Assembly (NCBI GenBank): GCA_017625065.1
Contig: JAGALS010000068.1
Location: forward strand, 1-36,546
From: Clostridia bacterium
GTDB taxonomy: Bacteria > Bacillota > Clostridia > Oscillospirales > CAG-272
Direction of reading: 5' to 3'
Length of the DNA: 36,546 bases
A program made the translations under genes and the position numbers. Of the stretch, positions 7,571 to 15,348 are shown piece by piece. Under the pieces are notes generated by a model. It did no database searches, was not told the DNA's origin, and saw only the letters and a program-made list of their open reading frames with translations. Each line of letters starts with the position of its first letter. Within the stretch, counting starts at the first letter, position 1.

Positions 7571-8794
7571 TCATGATATGATATAGTACCCTATTCCACC
7601 ATCAAGCACCACACTATATCCCGCATTTTCTGCTACTGTTTTAGCAGATTCGGTGATCGCATACATAATAGCAGCGTCATATTGTTCGCACTTGCTAATG
7701 GCATCACCCAACGTTTCGCAAAAATAAAAGCAGGTACCGTCATTCCTGACCATAAACCCATAACCACTATAATCGAAATCAAGCGTCGAAAAAACTTTGG
7801 ACAGCATATCGATCTTACCCGTGAGGAAAGCATCTCCGGAAAGAATAACTCCGCCACGACCGTAAGGTGCAAAAATAGCAACACCTAAACCGTCATCCGT
7901 CGAATTGTTTTCAACCGTTGAATTTTTGATAGTTAAAGTTGTAGCGCTATCAGGGGCACGATAAACGATCGTAAAATCCTTCTGTGAGCTTTGAACAGTC
8001 GAACCCTCGATAACAGTGGATCCGGAATGCTCGACCTGTACCGCATGCCCGGCAGCAGTGATCGTCGAATCAATGATAGAAACATCATTTGAACCCGAAA
8101 GAACACAAATTGCCGTTCCGCCCATATCTGCGGTAACTTTGTTGATTTTCAGAAAACCGGCGCTGCCGCCGCGGAAGTAAACAAAATGATACAAACCCGT
8201 GAAGGTCGCGTTCTCGATCGTAATATCAGCGTAATATCCGCTATCGACGTTAGCGACCATATGAGAGTGAGTAACGTCAACGTTCATCAGCTTCAAAAAC
8301 GCGCCTTCATTGGTTGTTTTCAGATCGAACAAATAATTGTTGAAAGTCGTCTTGATCCTGTGACCGTTTCCTTCGATCGCGATCGATTTTTCAAGCACGA
8401 CGCCCGCGCCGAGAACGACGTCCTTCAACAACGTAACAGTATCCCCGTCTTTTGCATTCGAAAGCGCCGCCCCAAGTGTTCGATAACATAGCATGCCGAC
8501 TCTTGCTTCTGCAAAGCTGTGGCATGTATTGATGTGATGACGCATCCTATTAAGCGACAACTGTTGAAACCAAGCCATATCCGGCACCGAGTTTCTGATG
8601 AGATAAGCTAAAACAGTGAGCTTTCTATCCAACTTGGTTTGCCCTTCGCCCGGCACCGTGTGTTCGGGCAAAAGTTCAAATCCGACAAATTCAGCAAGAT
8701 CCTTGATCATACCGTCAAGCCCCAGCTTGTCCGTTTTTCCGGTGCAAGCTCGAATCGCATCGGCGATCGCCGTCATTTTTTCATTGACACTCAT
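7571..8794 (-). CDS. Tail spike/fibre with right-handed beta-helix, 407 aa
   Basis: The ATG at 8794 overlaps the upstream stop (TGATG), so the two are translationally coupled. The N-terminal 40 residues (NEKMTAIADAIRACTGKTDK) match an attachment module common on tail fibres of gut Firmicutes phages. Residues about 95-310 have the short repeating strands of a parallel beta-helix (pectate-lyase-like), with repeated I.NSTV, V.SGSTVIEGSTV and similar rungs and scattered Asn and Gly. Such spikes bind or degrade surface glycans. Active-site residues cannot be assigned by eye. The C-terminus (residues about 330-405) is a separate small domain. Confidence 0.75.
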   Translation of the reverse strand: MSVNEKMTAIADAIRACTGKTDKLGLDGMIKDLAEFVGFELLPEHTVPGEGQTKLDRKLTVLAYLIRNSVPDMAWFQQLSLNRMRHHINTCHSFAEARVGMLCYRTLGAALSNAKDGDTVTLLKDVVLGAGVVLEKSIAIEGNGHRIKTTFNNYLFDLKTTNEGAFLKLMNVDVTHSHMVANVDSGYYADITIENATFTGLYHFVYFRGGSAGFLKINKVTADMGGTAICVLSGSNDVSIIDSTITAAGHAVQVEHSGSTVIEGSTVQSSQKDFTIVYRAPDSATTLTIKNSTVENNSTDDGLGVAIFAPYGRGGVILSGDAFLTGKIDMLSKVFSTLDFDYSGYGFMVRNDGTCFYFCETLGDAISKCEQYDAAIMYAITESAKTVAENAGYSVVLDGGIGYYIIS

Positions 8795-9555
8795 CACCAA
8801 GCACCGCCCAAGATTGCATCATCTACGTATTTCTTGATTTCTGCTTTGTCGGCTTCAGTCCAATAGTCCGTTCCCTTAACAGGCTTCGGTCCTTGCAATC
8901 CCGAAAGGTCACCCATAAACTTATACTCATAGGCACCGTTCTCTTTTAGGACTTTCCGATATATTCTGCCGGTCGCATTATCGTCGTCAACGATAGTGGG
9001 ATCTTTTTGAATCATAACCAAACCGTTAATAGGCACACCATCGTCAGTTTGAGCTGCAACCGCAGCTTCCATTTCCGCGATCGTGCCGTAATCCGCATAA
9101 AACGTAACCAAATTGTCGCCTATTGGCCCTTGTGAACCGTTTCTTACCGTAAAATTGAACGAGCTTCCGTCACTTAACTTGACCGTCAGAACATTGATGC
9201 CATCGCTTTCTTCACTCGTCTTGGTTTGTTCGATCCCCGCTATTCCAACACTGTTCACACAAAAAGTCTTTTTTTCTTCTTTACCGAAGGACACTTTTAG
9301 AGAATGCGTTGCCTCATCAAAACTGATGTCCTGCACAAAGCCGTCCAAAGCGGAACACAGCTCATCGATCAAATGGTTGATGAGCCCGACAATCGAATCA
9401 TCACCCTCCACCAGCGGCTTCCAGAATTTCGGCTTGACCGCCCCCGCCTTCATGCCATAGGCAGCAGGGGAATCGGGCAGTGCCCAAACGCCCTTATTTA
9501 TGATTTTACTCTTATCGTCATCGGTGATCTTAGTGATCCCATAATTACTTTCCAT
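8794..9555 (-). CDS. Tail fibre/adaptor protein, 253 aa
   Basis: Start chosen at the ATG with AAAGGAGAGT directly upstream; longer upstream reading lacks a site and overlaps the preceding gene. Features are a hydrophobic patch near residues 55-70 (SIVGLINHLIDELCSALDGF), beta-rich central segments, a collagen-like GSQGPIGDN near residue 140, and a C-terminal short helix (KAEIKKYVDDAILGG). The C-terminal layout resembles receptor-binding or fibre-shaft adaptors. It is coupled to the beta-helix protein, suggesting the two are assembled together. Confidence 0.65.
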   Translation of the reverse strand: MESNYGITKITDDDKSKIINKGVWALPDSPAAYGMKAGAVKPKFWKPLVEGDDSIVGLINHLIDELCSALDGFVQDISFDEATHSLKVSFGKEEKKTFCVNSVGIAGIEQTKTSEESDGINVLTVKLSDGSSFNFTVRNGSQGPIGDNLVTFYADYGTIAEMEAAVAAQTDDGVPINGLVMIQKDPTIVDDDNATGRIYRKVLKENGAYEYKFMGDLSGLQGPKPVKGTDYWTEADKAEIKKYVDDAILGGAW

Positions 9556-9566
9556 ACTCTCTCCTT

Positions 9567-12401
9567 TCACCGCACACCAAGGTTTTTGCGGTTGATCTTG
9601 TATTGCAAGGTCACGCCGGATACGGCGCAATCCCGATCGACGTCCGAGCCAAAGCGGAACACGATAAAGTTAAAGTTTCGCAAATTTATTCGTCTTGTGT
9701 AGCTGCACGCAAAGCTCGCGTCAAAGCTGAAATTATTAAAATCCAGCCCCGAAAAGTCAAAGCCGTCCCCGCCGACGGGAACCGCCATGCTACCAAGTTG
9801 CCGCCGCGTTTCATAACCAAAGGTCACAAGCCCGCCGATGCCCGGCTCGGTCGCAACGGTGAATCCAAGCAACGTCTTTGCGCTCGCGTTGGTACCAAAA
9901 TCCATCACGGGCGTCACCCACTCAGCACGAATGGGCGACACGTGAACGTAGCGCCCCGTCCAATTCGTTTCTTTCACATTTACGAGCTGCGTTAAGCACA
10001 AATTATTCCACTTTACCTCATTTTTATCATCAAAATACGACCGCCCTCGGGCAACGGTAAAGGTCCTGTGGTTCTCATTCGCGATTTTGTCGCAAGGATT
10101 CTCATTCACAGCACTAACATATAGCTCCTCGCCGTCAAGACATTCCAGCAAATGGAAGCCCACAGCTTGGATGACGACCGGAGTCCCCTCCTCGTAGGAG
10201 CGACCATTGGTCTCCCTTAAAGAAAACGTCCCTTTATTTACGTCAATATCGCCCACCGTATAATCGATGTCCATTGACAGTCCCGTACCGTCGTCCACTC
10301 GATCTGCACGAACCGTCTGACCCTCATAATAGCTGTCGATATCTTTGGTGTGAAGAATACTGTATTCCACATTCGTGGCATCGCCAAACTTTTCATATTT
10401 GCCTGGCATCACGGAATCGACTATACCTAGCTTCGCGTATACGCCGCCGTGCAGTACCACGCGGTCACCCACGGCGGGTTTTACGTTCTCGTTATAGATC
10501 ACCTCGCCGCGAGCGTCACAAAGCAGATCTCCTGCGCTGAGCTCGGTGAATGTGCGGTCAGCAAACGTCCCTTCGACAAAGGTGCAGATCCTCCCGTCGG
10601 GCGTACCGAACAGCAGCTGATCACCGTACTCGGCGAAACAGGTGGCGTGCACGTTATCCCACACCCACCATTCGTAGTTGTAATCGGTGCTGCCATCAAA
10701 AGCGGCTTTATAGTGGGCATCCGCTACGTAGCACTTGCCCGCCTCGGGCAAGGCCAGATAATAGCGGTTGCGGTACACGATGCCCGCAGCATTCGCAAGC
10801 TCGCCGCTGCTTGTAAGCTCTCGGTAAATAGGACGGGAGCGTTCGTGCATGTAGCGCTCTCCCGACGCCACGTTGGAGGAAAGCACCAGCGCACGCACAC
10901 CCGATCTTGTCACCACCATCACGTCGCCCGCAAGTGTCGCGCCCGCGTGATGGTTAACAATGCCATCCCCCGCAATACCTGCCGCCACGGGGAAATAGGC
11001 ATCATATTTCAAATTGGCGGTGTCGTGCTTCTCAGCACCCGTCCGATAAAAGATCGTGGGCTCGCCCGCCTTTTCCTCCTTCAACACAGCAAGCGTCGTG
11101 TCCGACAGCCGCGCATAGCCGTTGATCGCGGCGTGCGCGCTGCCCACCTCCATGGTGTTGCCATCAGGAAAATAAGTAAAATCGTTTGCCTCGGACCAAA
11201 AGTCCATATTGGGGTGATCGGGATTTCCGGCAAGGAATAACCTGTCATTTGCACCGTTCACCCCGAATGTCACCCCGAATCGACATTTCTTGATGCGATT
11301 GGCGTGATCCTCCTCGTCCTCAGCGGAGAATGTGACTGTTATATTAGCTTCTTCCTTGATTGGTGGTGCGATGAAATCAAGGGTTATTGTGCAAAGATCA
11401 TCATTTACACGACCGCTCGCTGCACCGATACCTAAAAAAGTTTCGTCCAAATCATCCGGAACTCCTGAATTTTCGGGAATTATTGCTTCACCTTCAAAAT
11501 CAAAAAAGTCCCCCTGCAGTTCAAACCCCTTTCCTCTTTTTCCTTGTTTTCCGGAAAGCTTGAATTTATAGCGCTTAAAATCACCTCCTACGGTTACTTC
11601 TCCATATCCTTCTATCGACACTTCGGTGCCATCGGCTATTTTTCCGTCCGTTTTGAAATCCCATGTGCTTTTCCAATATTGTCCGTTACTCAATAATACG
11701 CCGCTATATCCAACTACTGTATTAGATCGCCTTCTCGTTAGCAGATTGACAGGATCGCGGCTCGCCTTCCCCTCACTCCCCCCAATACCGATGGTTGTCG
11801 TGGGTACGCGAGCAATCTTTGAAACCTTACACAGTGTGTAATTCTCCCCATCGTGCTTCCCATAGCACAAAAACTCTCCACACCCTACAATAAAAGCCCT
11901 TCCTTCCCGATAAAAGCAACTCGAGCGATTCTCGTCGATCCACAGCCAATCGTCGCTGTCGGCGCTGTCGGTTTCGCTTATGCACTTGCAATCCCACTTC
12001 CCGTTCTCCTTTCTCACGCTAAAAACGAAACCACTTCCATAACCATCACCCGCATGGATCAATAAGATTTCAATGCCATTCTCGGAAAACGGAAAGATGC
12101 CGTGAATCTTCAGCGCGGCATTCTCTATTTCATATTCCCCAAATAATTCGTTCCCCGACTCGTCTTTTTTAGGTATTGGTTCTCCATTAGCATCCCTCTT
12201 AAAAACACTGTGAAAGATCCTGAACTGCTCCTCCCACCCAGGGCGCTTGTGCAGGATGCCGTTGTCGCAGATAAAATTCTTCATGCTGCTCGCGCGGTTT
12301 GGCGCCACGCGCAAGGGCGAGGTGTTCAGATCCACGCCCTTGAAATCGGTCAGCGTCGCGGTGTATCTGTTTTTTAGCGATATATTCGTTCTTGCCCGCA
12401 T
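9567..12401 (-). CDS. Large tail structural protein (nozzle/stabilisation type), 944 aa
   Basis: ATG at 12401 with GAAAGGAGCCAAT upstream. The N-terminus reads FKGVDLNTSPLRVAPNRASS and then CDNGILHKRPGW, a pattern seen at the start of tail tubular B/nozzle and stabilisation proteins of short-tailed phages. The body is beta-rich and repetitive with many Gly and aromatic residues, consistent with a propeller-like tail ring. No tape-measure, tube or sheath gene exists in the window, which fits a podovirus whose tail is built of this protein and the connector. The exact family name is inference. Confidence 0.75.
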   Translation of the reverse strand: MRARTNISLKNRYTATLTDFKGVDLNTSPLRVAPNRASSMKNFICDNGILHKRPGWEEQFRIFHSVFKRDANGEPIPKKDESGNELFGEYEIENAALKIHGIFPFSENGIEILLIHAGDGYGSGFVFSVRKENGKWDCKCISETDSADSDDWLWIDENRSSCFYREGRAFIVGCGEFLCYGKHDGENYTLCKVSKIARVPTTTIGIGGSEGKASRDPVNLLTRRRSNTVVGYSGVLLSNGQYWKSTWDFKTDGKIADGTEVSIEGYGEVTVGGDFKRYKFKLSGKQGKRGKGFELQGDFFDFEGEAIIPENSGVPDDLDETFLGIGAASGRVNDDLCTITLDFIAPPIKEEANITVTFSAEDEEDHANRIKKCRFGVTFGVNGANDRLFLAGNPDHPNMDFWSEANDFTYFPDGNTMEVGSAHAAINGYARLSDTTLAVLKEEKAGEPTIFYRTGAEKHDTANLKYDAYFPVAAGIAGDGIVNHHAGATLAGDVMVVTRSGVRALVLSSNVASGERYMHERSRPIYRELTSSGELANAAGIVYRNRYYLALPEAGKCYVADAHYKAAFDGSTDYNYEWWVWDNVHATCFAEYGDQLLFGTPDGRICTFVEGTFADRTFTELSAGDLLCDARGEVIYNENVKPAVGDRVVLHGGVYAKLGIVDSVMPGKYEKFGDATNVEYSILHTKDIDSYYEGQTVRADRVDDGTGLSMDIDYTVGDIDVNKGTFSLRETNGRSYEEGTPVVIQAVGFHLLECLDGEELYVSAVNENPCDKIANENHRTFTVARGRSYFDDKNEVKWNNLCLTQLVNVKETNWTGRYVHVSPIRAEWVTPVMDFGTNASAKTLLGFTVATEPGIGGLVTFGYETRRQLGSMAVPVGGDGFDFSGLDFNNFSFDASFACSYTRRINLRNFNFIVFRFGSDVDRDCAVSGVTLQYKINRKNLGVR

Positions 12402-12581
12402 ATTGGCTCCTTTCTTTTTGAAAACGTTTCGTGCAGCAGTCGCTTCGCGCCCCTTGCAGTCATACCATGACGCAGTGATTGCTTCGCACCCCCTGCGTCA
12501 TCCTGAGCGTAGTCGAACTTTCGGCAGAATGCCGAAAGCGCAAGGCGTCAGCCGCAACGGGATCTCGCAGGGGATCCCGCC
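12402..12581. repeat. Gap with host-type repeat fragments and hairpins
   Basis: This 180-bp gap between connector and tail genes has no ORF. It holds CTGCGTCATCCTGAGCG at about 12492-12508, a fragment of a kind of intergenic repeat found widely in bacterial chromosomes. It is followed by a perfect hairpin CTTTCGGCA-GAA-TGCCGAAAG (12518-12538) and a second structured GC block (ATCTCGCAGGGGATCCCG). The hairpins could affect late mRNA decay. Confidence 0.6.
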
Positions 12582-13205
12582 TCACAACATTCCATAAACT
12601 GTTTGAACACTGCCCTGTTGGCTGATCTCGGCACGGCTCGCATACTGCTCCACCGCCGCCTCGTAAAAGTTACGCGCCTCACCTGCCTCGTCGGGCTCGT
12701 CAAAACGATGGACCTCACTTTTCACAAAGTAAGGCACCGCCGCGGCAAGCGCATCGGGCAAATCGATCACGGTGCTGTTGTCAGTGTAAGCCGTCAACCG
12801 CGTAAGCTTCGGGCGGTACAGCACAGCGTAATTCGCCGTATCGTCGTAATCGTTTACGCGAAGCTTTCCGCCCTCCTCCAAAAGGAAGGGGTGATCGTCG
12901 TCCACACCATAGTTTGTTTCCATCACCAAGCGCACGACCTCAAACAGACCCTCGATCCCGCTGTAATCAAAGCGTCGCCACGTGCCCTTCCCCGTAGCTT
13001 CTTTCTTTTTCAATTCCACTCTTTTGAGTGGCAGCACGCGCTTTGTTTCCAGATCTGCAAAGCAACGGTTGACCGCGCTCCACATCTGTCGCAGCAGCGG
13101 TCCGAAATTATCATCCTCGGCAAAGTCGTCCACGTTATTTGCATCAACATACTCGTCGAAGCCCATCATCTGCAAGGCCTGTGCCTTGACATCTCCCAAC
13201 GTCAT
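12582..13205 (-). CDS. Putative head-tail connector/adaptor protein, 207 aa
   Basis: Start set at MTLGDVKAQALQMMGF, with GAAGGGAGAG five bases upstream; the longer reading to 13334 passes through a tRNA-like element and is rejected. The protein is acidic at the N-terminus (DANNVDDFAEDD), then helical (LLRQMWSAVNRCFADLET), then beta-rich, and ends in a helical FYEAAVEQYASRAE. Size, composition and position directly after the coat gene fit an adaptor ring protein. Family assignment is by context. Confidence 0.65.
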   Translation of the reverse strand: MTLGDVKAQALQMMGFDEYVDANNVDDFAEDDNFGPLLRQMWSAVNRCFADLETKRVLPLKRVELKKKEATGKGTWRRFDYSGIEGLFEVVRLVMETNYGVDDDHPFLLEEGGKLRVNDYDDTANYAVLYRPKLTRLTAYTDNSTVIDLPDALAAAVPYFVKSEVHRFDEPDEAGEARNFYEAAVEQYASRAEISQQGSVQTVYGML

Positions 13206-13237
13206 AAATACTCTCCCTTCAAGAGATTCGCCTACTT

Positions 13238-13263
13238 GTAGGGCGGGGGCTTGCTCCCGCCGT
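13238..13263. repeat. Short GC-rich interspersed repeat, copy E1
   Basis: GTAGGGCGGGGGCTTGCTCCC followed by GCCGT, a self-complementary element (GGCGGG...CCCGCC). A near-identical copy lies at 19620-19645, inside the terminase start. It sits between the tRNA-like element and the connector gene. Confidence 0.8.
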
Positions 13264-13270
13264 TTTTCTT

Positions 13271-13341
13271 TGGCGTGACCGAGAGGAATTGAACCTCTCC
13301 GCCGCAGGCAGGAGTATCCTGCGACCATCCCCATAGATCAC
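13271..13341 (-). other. Degenerate tRNA-like element
   Basis: Read on the minus strand, 71 nt end in GCCA, with a perfect T-arm (AGAGG, loop TTCAATT, CCTCT) and an acceptor that pairs 6 of 7 (GTGATCT with CGGTCAC). The middle contains GCAGG...CCTGC, a plausible anticodon stem, but its loop is 9 nt and the D-arm is not canonical, so no anticodon can be assigned. It lies just after the coat gene. It may be a decaying phage tRNA, or a tRNA-like fold used for mRNA processing or as a 3' end. Confidence 0.45.
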
Positions 13342-13346
13342 GTATA

Positions 13347-13373
13347 ACACAGCCCGCAAAGCACGGGCTGTGT
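13347..13373 (-). terminator. Strong hairpin after the coat gene (processing or attenuation site)
   Basis: ACACAGCCCG, loop of 7, CGGGCTGTGT gives a perfect 10-bp stem directly after the coat stop codon. No U-run follows on the minus strand, so it is unlikely to be a full terminator. More likely it stabilises the coat mRNA 3' end or causes partial termination, reducing expression of connector and tail genes relative to coat. Confidence 0.6.
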
Positions 13374-13383
13374 ACTTTGTTTT

Positions 13384-14292
13384 TTAGACAGCGATCTTTG
13401 CCACAAGATCCACGATCTGCTCGGGGCGGACCGTTTTTCCGCCGAAAAGGATAAAACCTTTCAGCGCATCGGCAAATCTGCCCTGCGGGCGATATGCCTC
13501 GATGTGGCGAACCGGCTGAGCAAACGCAAGAGCGCGCTTGGTCTTAACCTGGATGTGATAACTGCCCTGTGCCTCCTGAGGCACGTTATTCGACATCTTA
13601 ACGGTCATATTGCCGTACTTGGCTACCTTGCCGTTCTTCATCATGTCGCTGTTGTCGGTGTCGCGGGTGATATACGCTTTGCGGAACAGACGGTAAACAG
13701 CGGGAGGAATGGTGATGATCACCTCGGTGGTGGTCTTGACATCGTTCTCGTATAACTTCTGCTGAACCATATCGAAGGTATCCAGAATGTTATCCGCAGA
13801 CAGCGCGTCCTCGGTTACTACAGCAACACCTTCCGCCTGAGAGCAGGCGGTGATCTTGCCGCTGTCGTCCTTGCTGATGCCTGTCAGATGGAGCTCGGAA
13901 ACAAATTGGTCCACCTCGCCCGCAAGCCCCTCGCTTGCCTCCTGAGTCAGCGCATCCATCAGACCGTCCAGCGCCTGTGCCTTATCAACGTCATCCACCA
14001 TAAAGTTGAAGTAACGAATCTGGTCGATCACAAGCACGACCTCAGTACCGTCCGGGATCTCGGGGCCTTCAATATCGTTGTTATCGGCACCGACTCGCTC
14101 GCCGCTCTCGGTATAGGTCGCCAGCTTGTGAATGGTAGGCTTGCCTGCACCGGTGATATGCACGGTATCACCGCACTTTTTGACGTTACCCTCCCACTGG
14201 CGATTGCAGTCGGCGGCAAAAACATAGTTCTTTTCAAGATCTCTCTCGATTTTCTCTGCCCATACCTCGGGCACAAAAGTGTTATAAGCCAT
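13384..14292 (-). CDS. Major capsid (coat) protein, P22-like HK97 fold, 302 aa
   Basis: Starts MAYNTFVPEVWAEKIERDLE, a typical coat start, after AATGAAAGGAGTCAATT. Residues about 30-60 carry CNRQWEGNVKKCGDTVHI, followed by PTIHKLATYT as in the P22 coat-like family of Firmicutes phages. The spine helix region lies about 100-135 (DALTQEASEGLAGEVDQF). The C-terminus is a beta-rich domain ending in VRPEQIVDLVAKIAV. It lies in the expected order of scaffold, coat, hairpin, connector. It would form the icosahedral shell with the scaffold protein. Confidence 0.85.
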   Translation of the reverse strand: MAYNTFVPEVWAEKIERDLEKNYVFAADCNRQWEGNVKKCGDTVHITGAGKPTIHKLATYTESGERVGADNNDIEGPEIPDGTEVVLVIDQIRYFNFMVDDVDKAQALDGLMDALTQEASEGLAGEVDQFVSELHLTGISKDDSGKITACSQAEGVAVVTEDALSADNILDTFDMVQQKLYENDVKTTTEVIITIPPAVYRLFRKAYITRDTDNSDMMKNGKVAKYGNMTVKMSNNVPQEAQGSYHIQVKTKRALAFAQPVRHIEAYRPQGRFADALKGFILFGGKTVRPEQIVDLVAKIAV

Positions 14293-14323
14293 AATTGACT
14301 CCTTTCATTTTTTGATTGGCGGA

Positions 14324-15160
14324 TCACCACTTGGCCATAGAGGCTCTGATTTTGCCGTAATTCGCCTTGATCCACTTGGGATCGTTGCGCTTTGCCTTCA
14401 CCTGATCGGCGGAAATATAATCTGATTCCACCTGCGCGGCGCCGGTCAGCGCGCCGGGAGATGCCTTGCCATTGGCGACCATCTGCGCCGCCATCCGCTT
14501 GGCGTGTTCCTCGATCCGCGCGGTCATCCGCAGAAAACCCTCGTAGATCTCGGCAAGGGGCACCTCTCCCACCTTGCCCTCTGAATAATCGTTGAAGTCC
14601 TCGTCATCGATCAGTGCGCTAAGATCGGCATCGGGGTATTTTTCAAAAAAGTCGGCACGGTCCTTTTCATACCAAGCCCTCTGCTCTGCCTCGGTGCGCT
14701 CCTGCTCACGCTGCTCTCTGACTCTTGCCTTCACGTGTCCCGAATAGTCCGTGACGGGATCTCCACCCGTCTTCTCGATCTCGCGCATGGTGAGGAACTC
14801 CGCCACATCCTCGGCGTCGGTCATTTCGCCGCCGGTGTAGGGGTTTCTACCGCCAAGCGCGTCAATGATCGCTTGGTTTCGAGTCTCGGTCAGCTCGCGC
14901 TGACGCTCTTGCTCCCGCCTCTTGCGGGCAAATTCGGCGTTGGTGTCCTTGCTCTGGGGCTTTTTGCCCGTTTCTACCTTTCTGTTCTTGCCATCAAAGC
15001 CCGAGGGCGTCCCCTCGCCCCTCTCGGTATCGTCCTGAAAGGTCGCATCGTTCACAACGTCGGTCCGACCACCCACCGCGGCGGCGGTCTGCGGAGCTTG
15101 TCCGCTTGTTTGCGCGGTGTTCTCGGCGGCAGGGGCCGCCACGTTCATTTCTTCAGACAT
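14324..15160 (-). CDS. Scaffolding protein, 278 aa
   Basis: Acidic/charged protein between portal and coat. The N-terminus is Ala/Pro/Thr-rich and disordered (MSEEMNVAAPAAENTAQTSG). The middle is strongly charged with RKRREQERQRELTETR and REQREQERTEAEQRAWYEKD coiled stretches. The C-terminus has a basic helix (DQVKAKRNDPKWIKANYGKI) as used to bind coat in P22-like scaffolds. No protease domain is visible. It should direct coat assembly and leave the procapsid. Confidence 0.8.
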   Translation of the reverse strand: MSEEMNVAAPAAENTAQTSGQAPQTAAAVGGRTDVVNDATFQDDTERGEGTPSGFDGKNRKVETGKKPQSKDTNAEFARKRREQERQRELTETRNQAIIDALGGRNPYTGGEMTDAEDVAEFLTMREIEKTGGDPVTDYSGHVKARVREQREQERTEAEQRAWYEKDRADFFEKYPDADLSALIDDEDFNDYSEGKVGEVPLAEIYEGFLRMTARIEEHAKRMAAQMVANGKASPGALTGAAQVESDYISADQVKAKRNDPKWIKANYGKIRASMAKW

Positions 15161-15348
15161 ATCGTCCTTTCACGCCGCAAAATCGCAGACGTTTGGATTT
15201 TTGCGCTATTCACTGCGAAATACAAACTCGCCTGCGGCGAGTAAATGAAGGTTGCCTCGGCGGCTAAACACCGCCGTTTTGCTATGCAAAAGCCGACAAC
15301 CTTTGGTATAAACAGACGGCATCGCCGCCGATTTATCGGTCTTATCGC
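15161..15348. repeat. Non-coding gap with a structured interspersed repeat (D1)
   Basis: No ORF is seen between portal and scaffold. The stretch about 15217-15318 carries CTCGCCTGCGGCGAG, AAATGAAG, a GGCGGC...GCCG hairpin, TGCTATGCAAAAGCCGA and ACCTTTGGTATAAAC. The same order of blocks recurs at about 23412-23510, where it forms the 3' part of a small gene. It has the look of a short palindromic host repeat. Confidence 0.6.

Noticed and set aside
13206-13334. Longer start of the connector gene
   Set aside because: It runs through the tRNA-like element; the ATG at 13205 has the good ribosome site.
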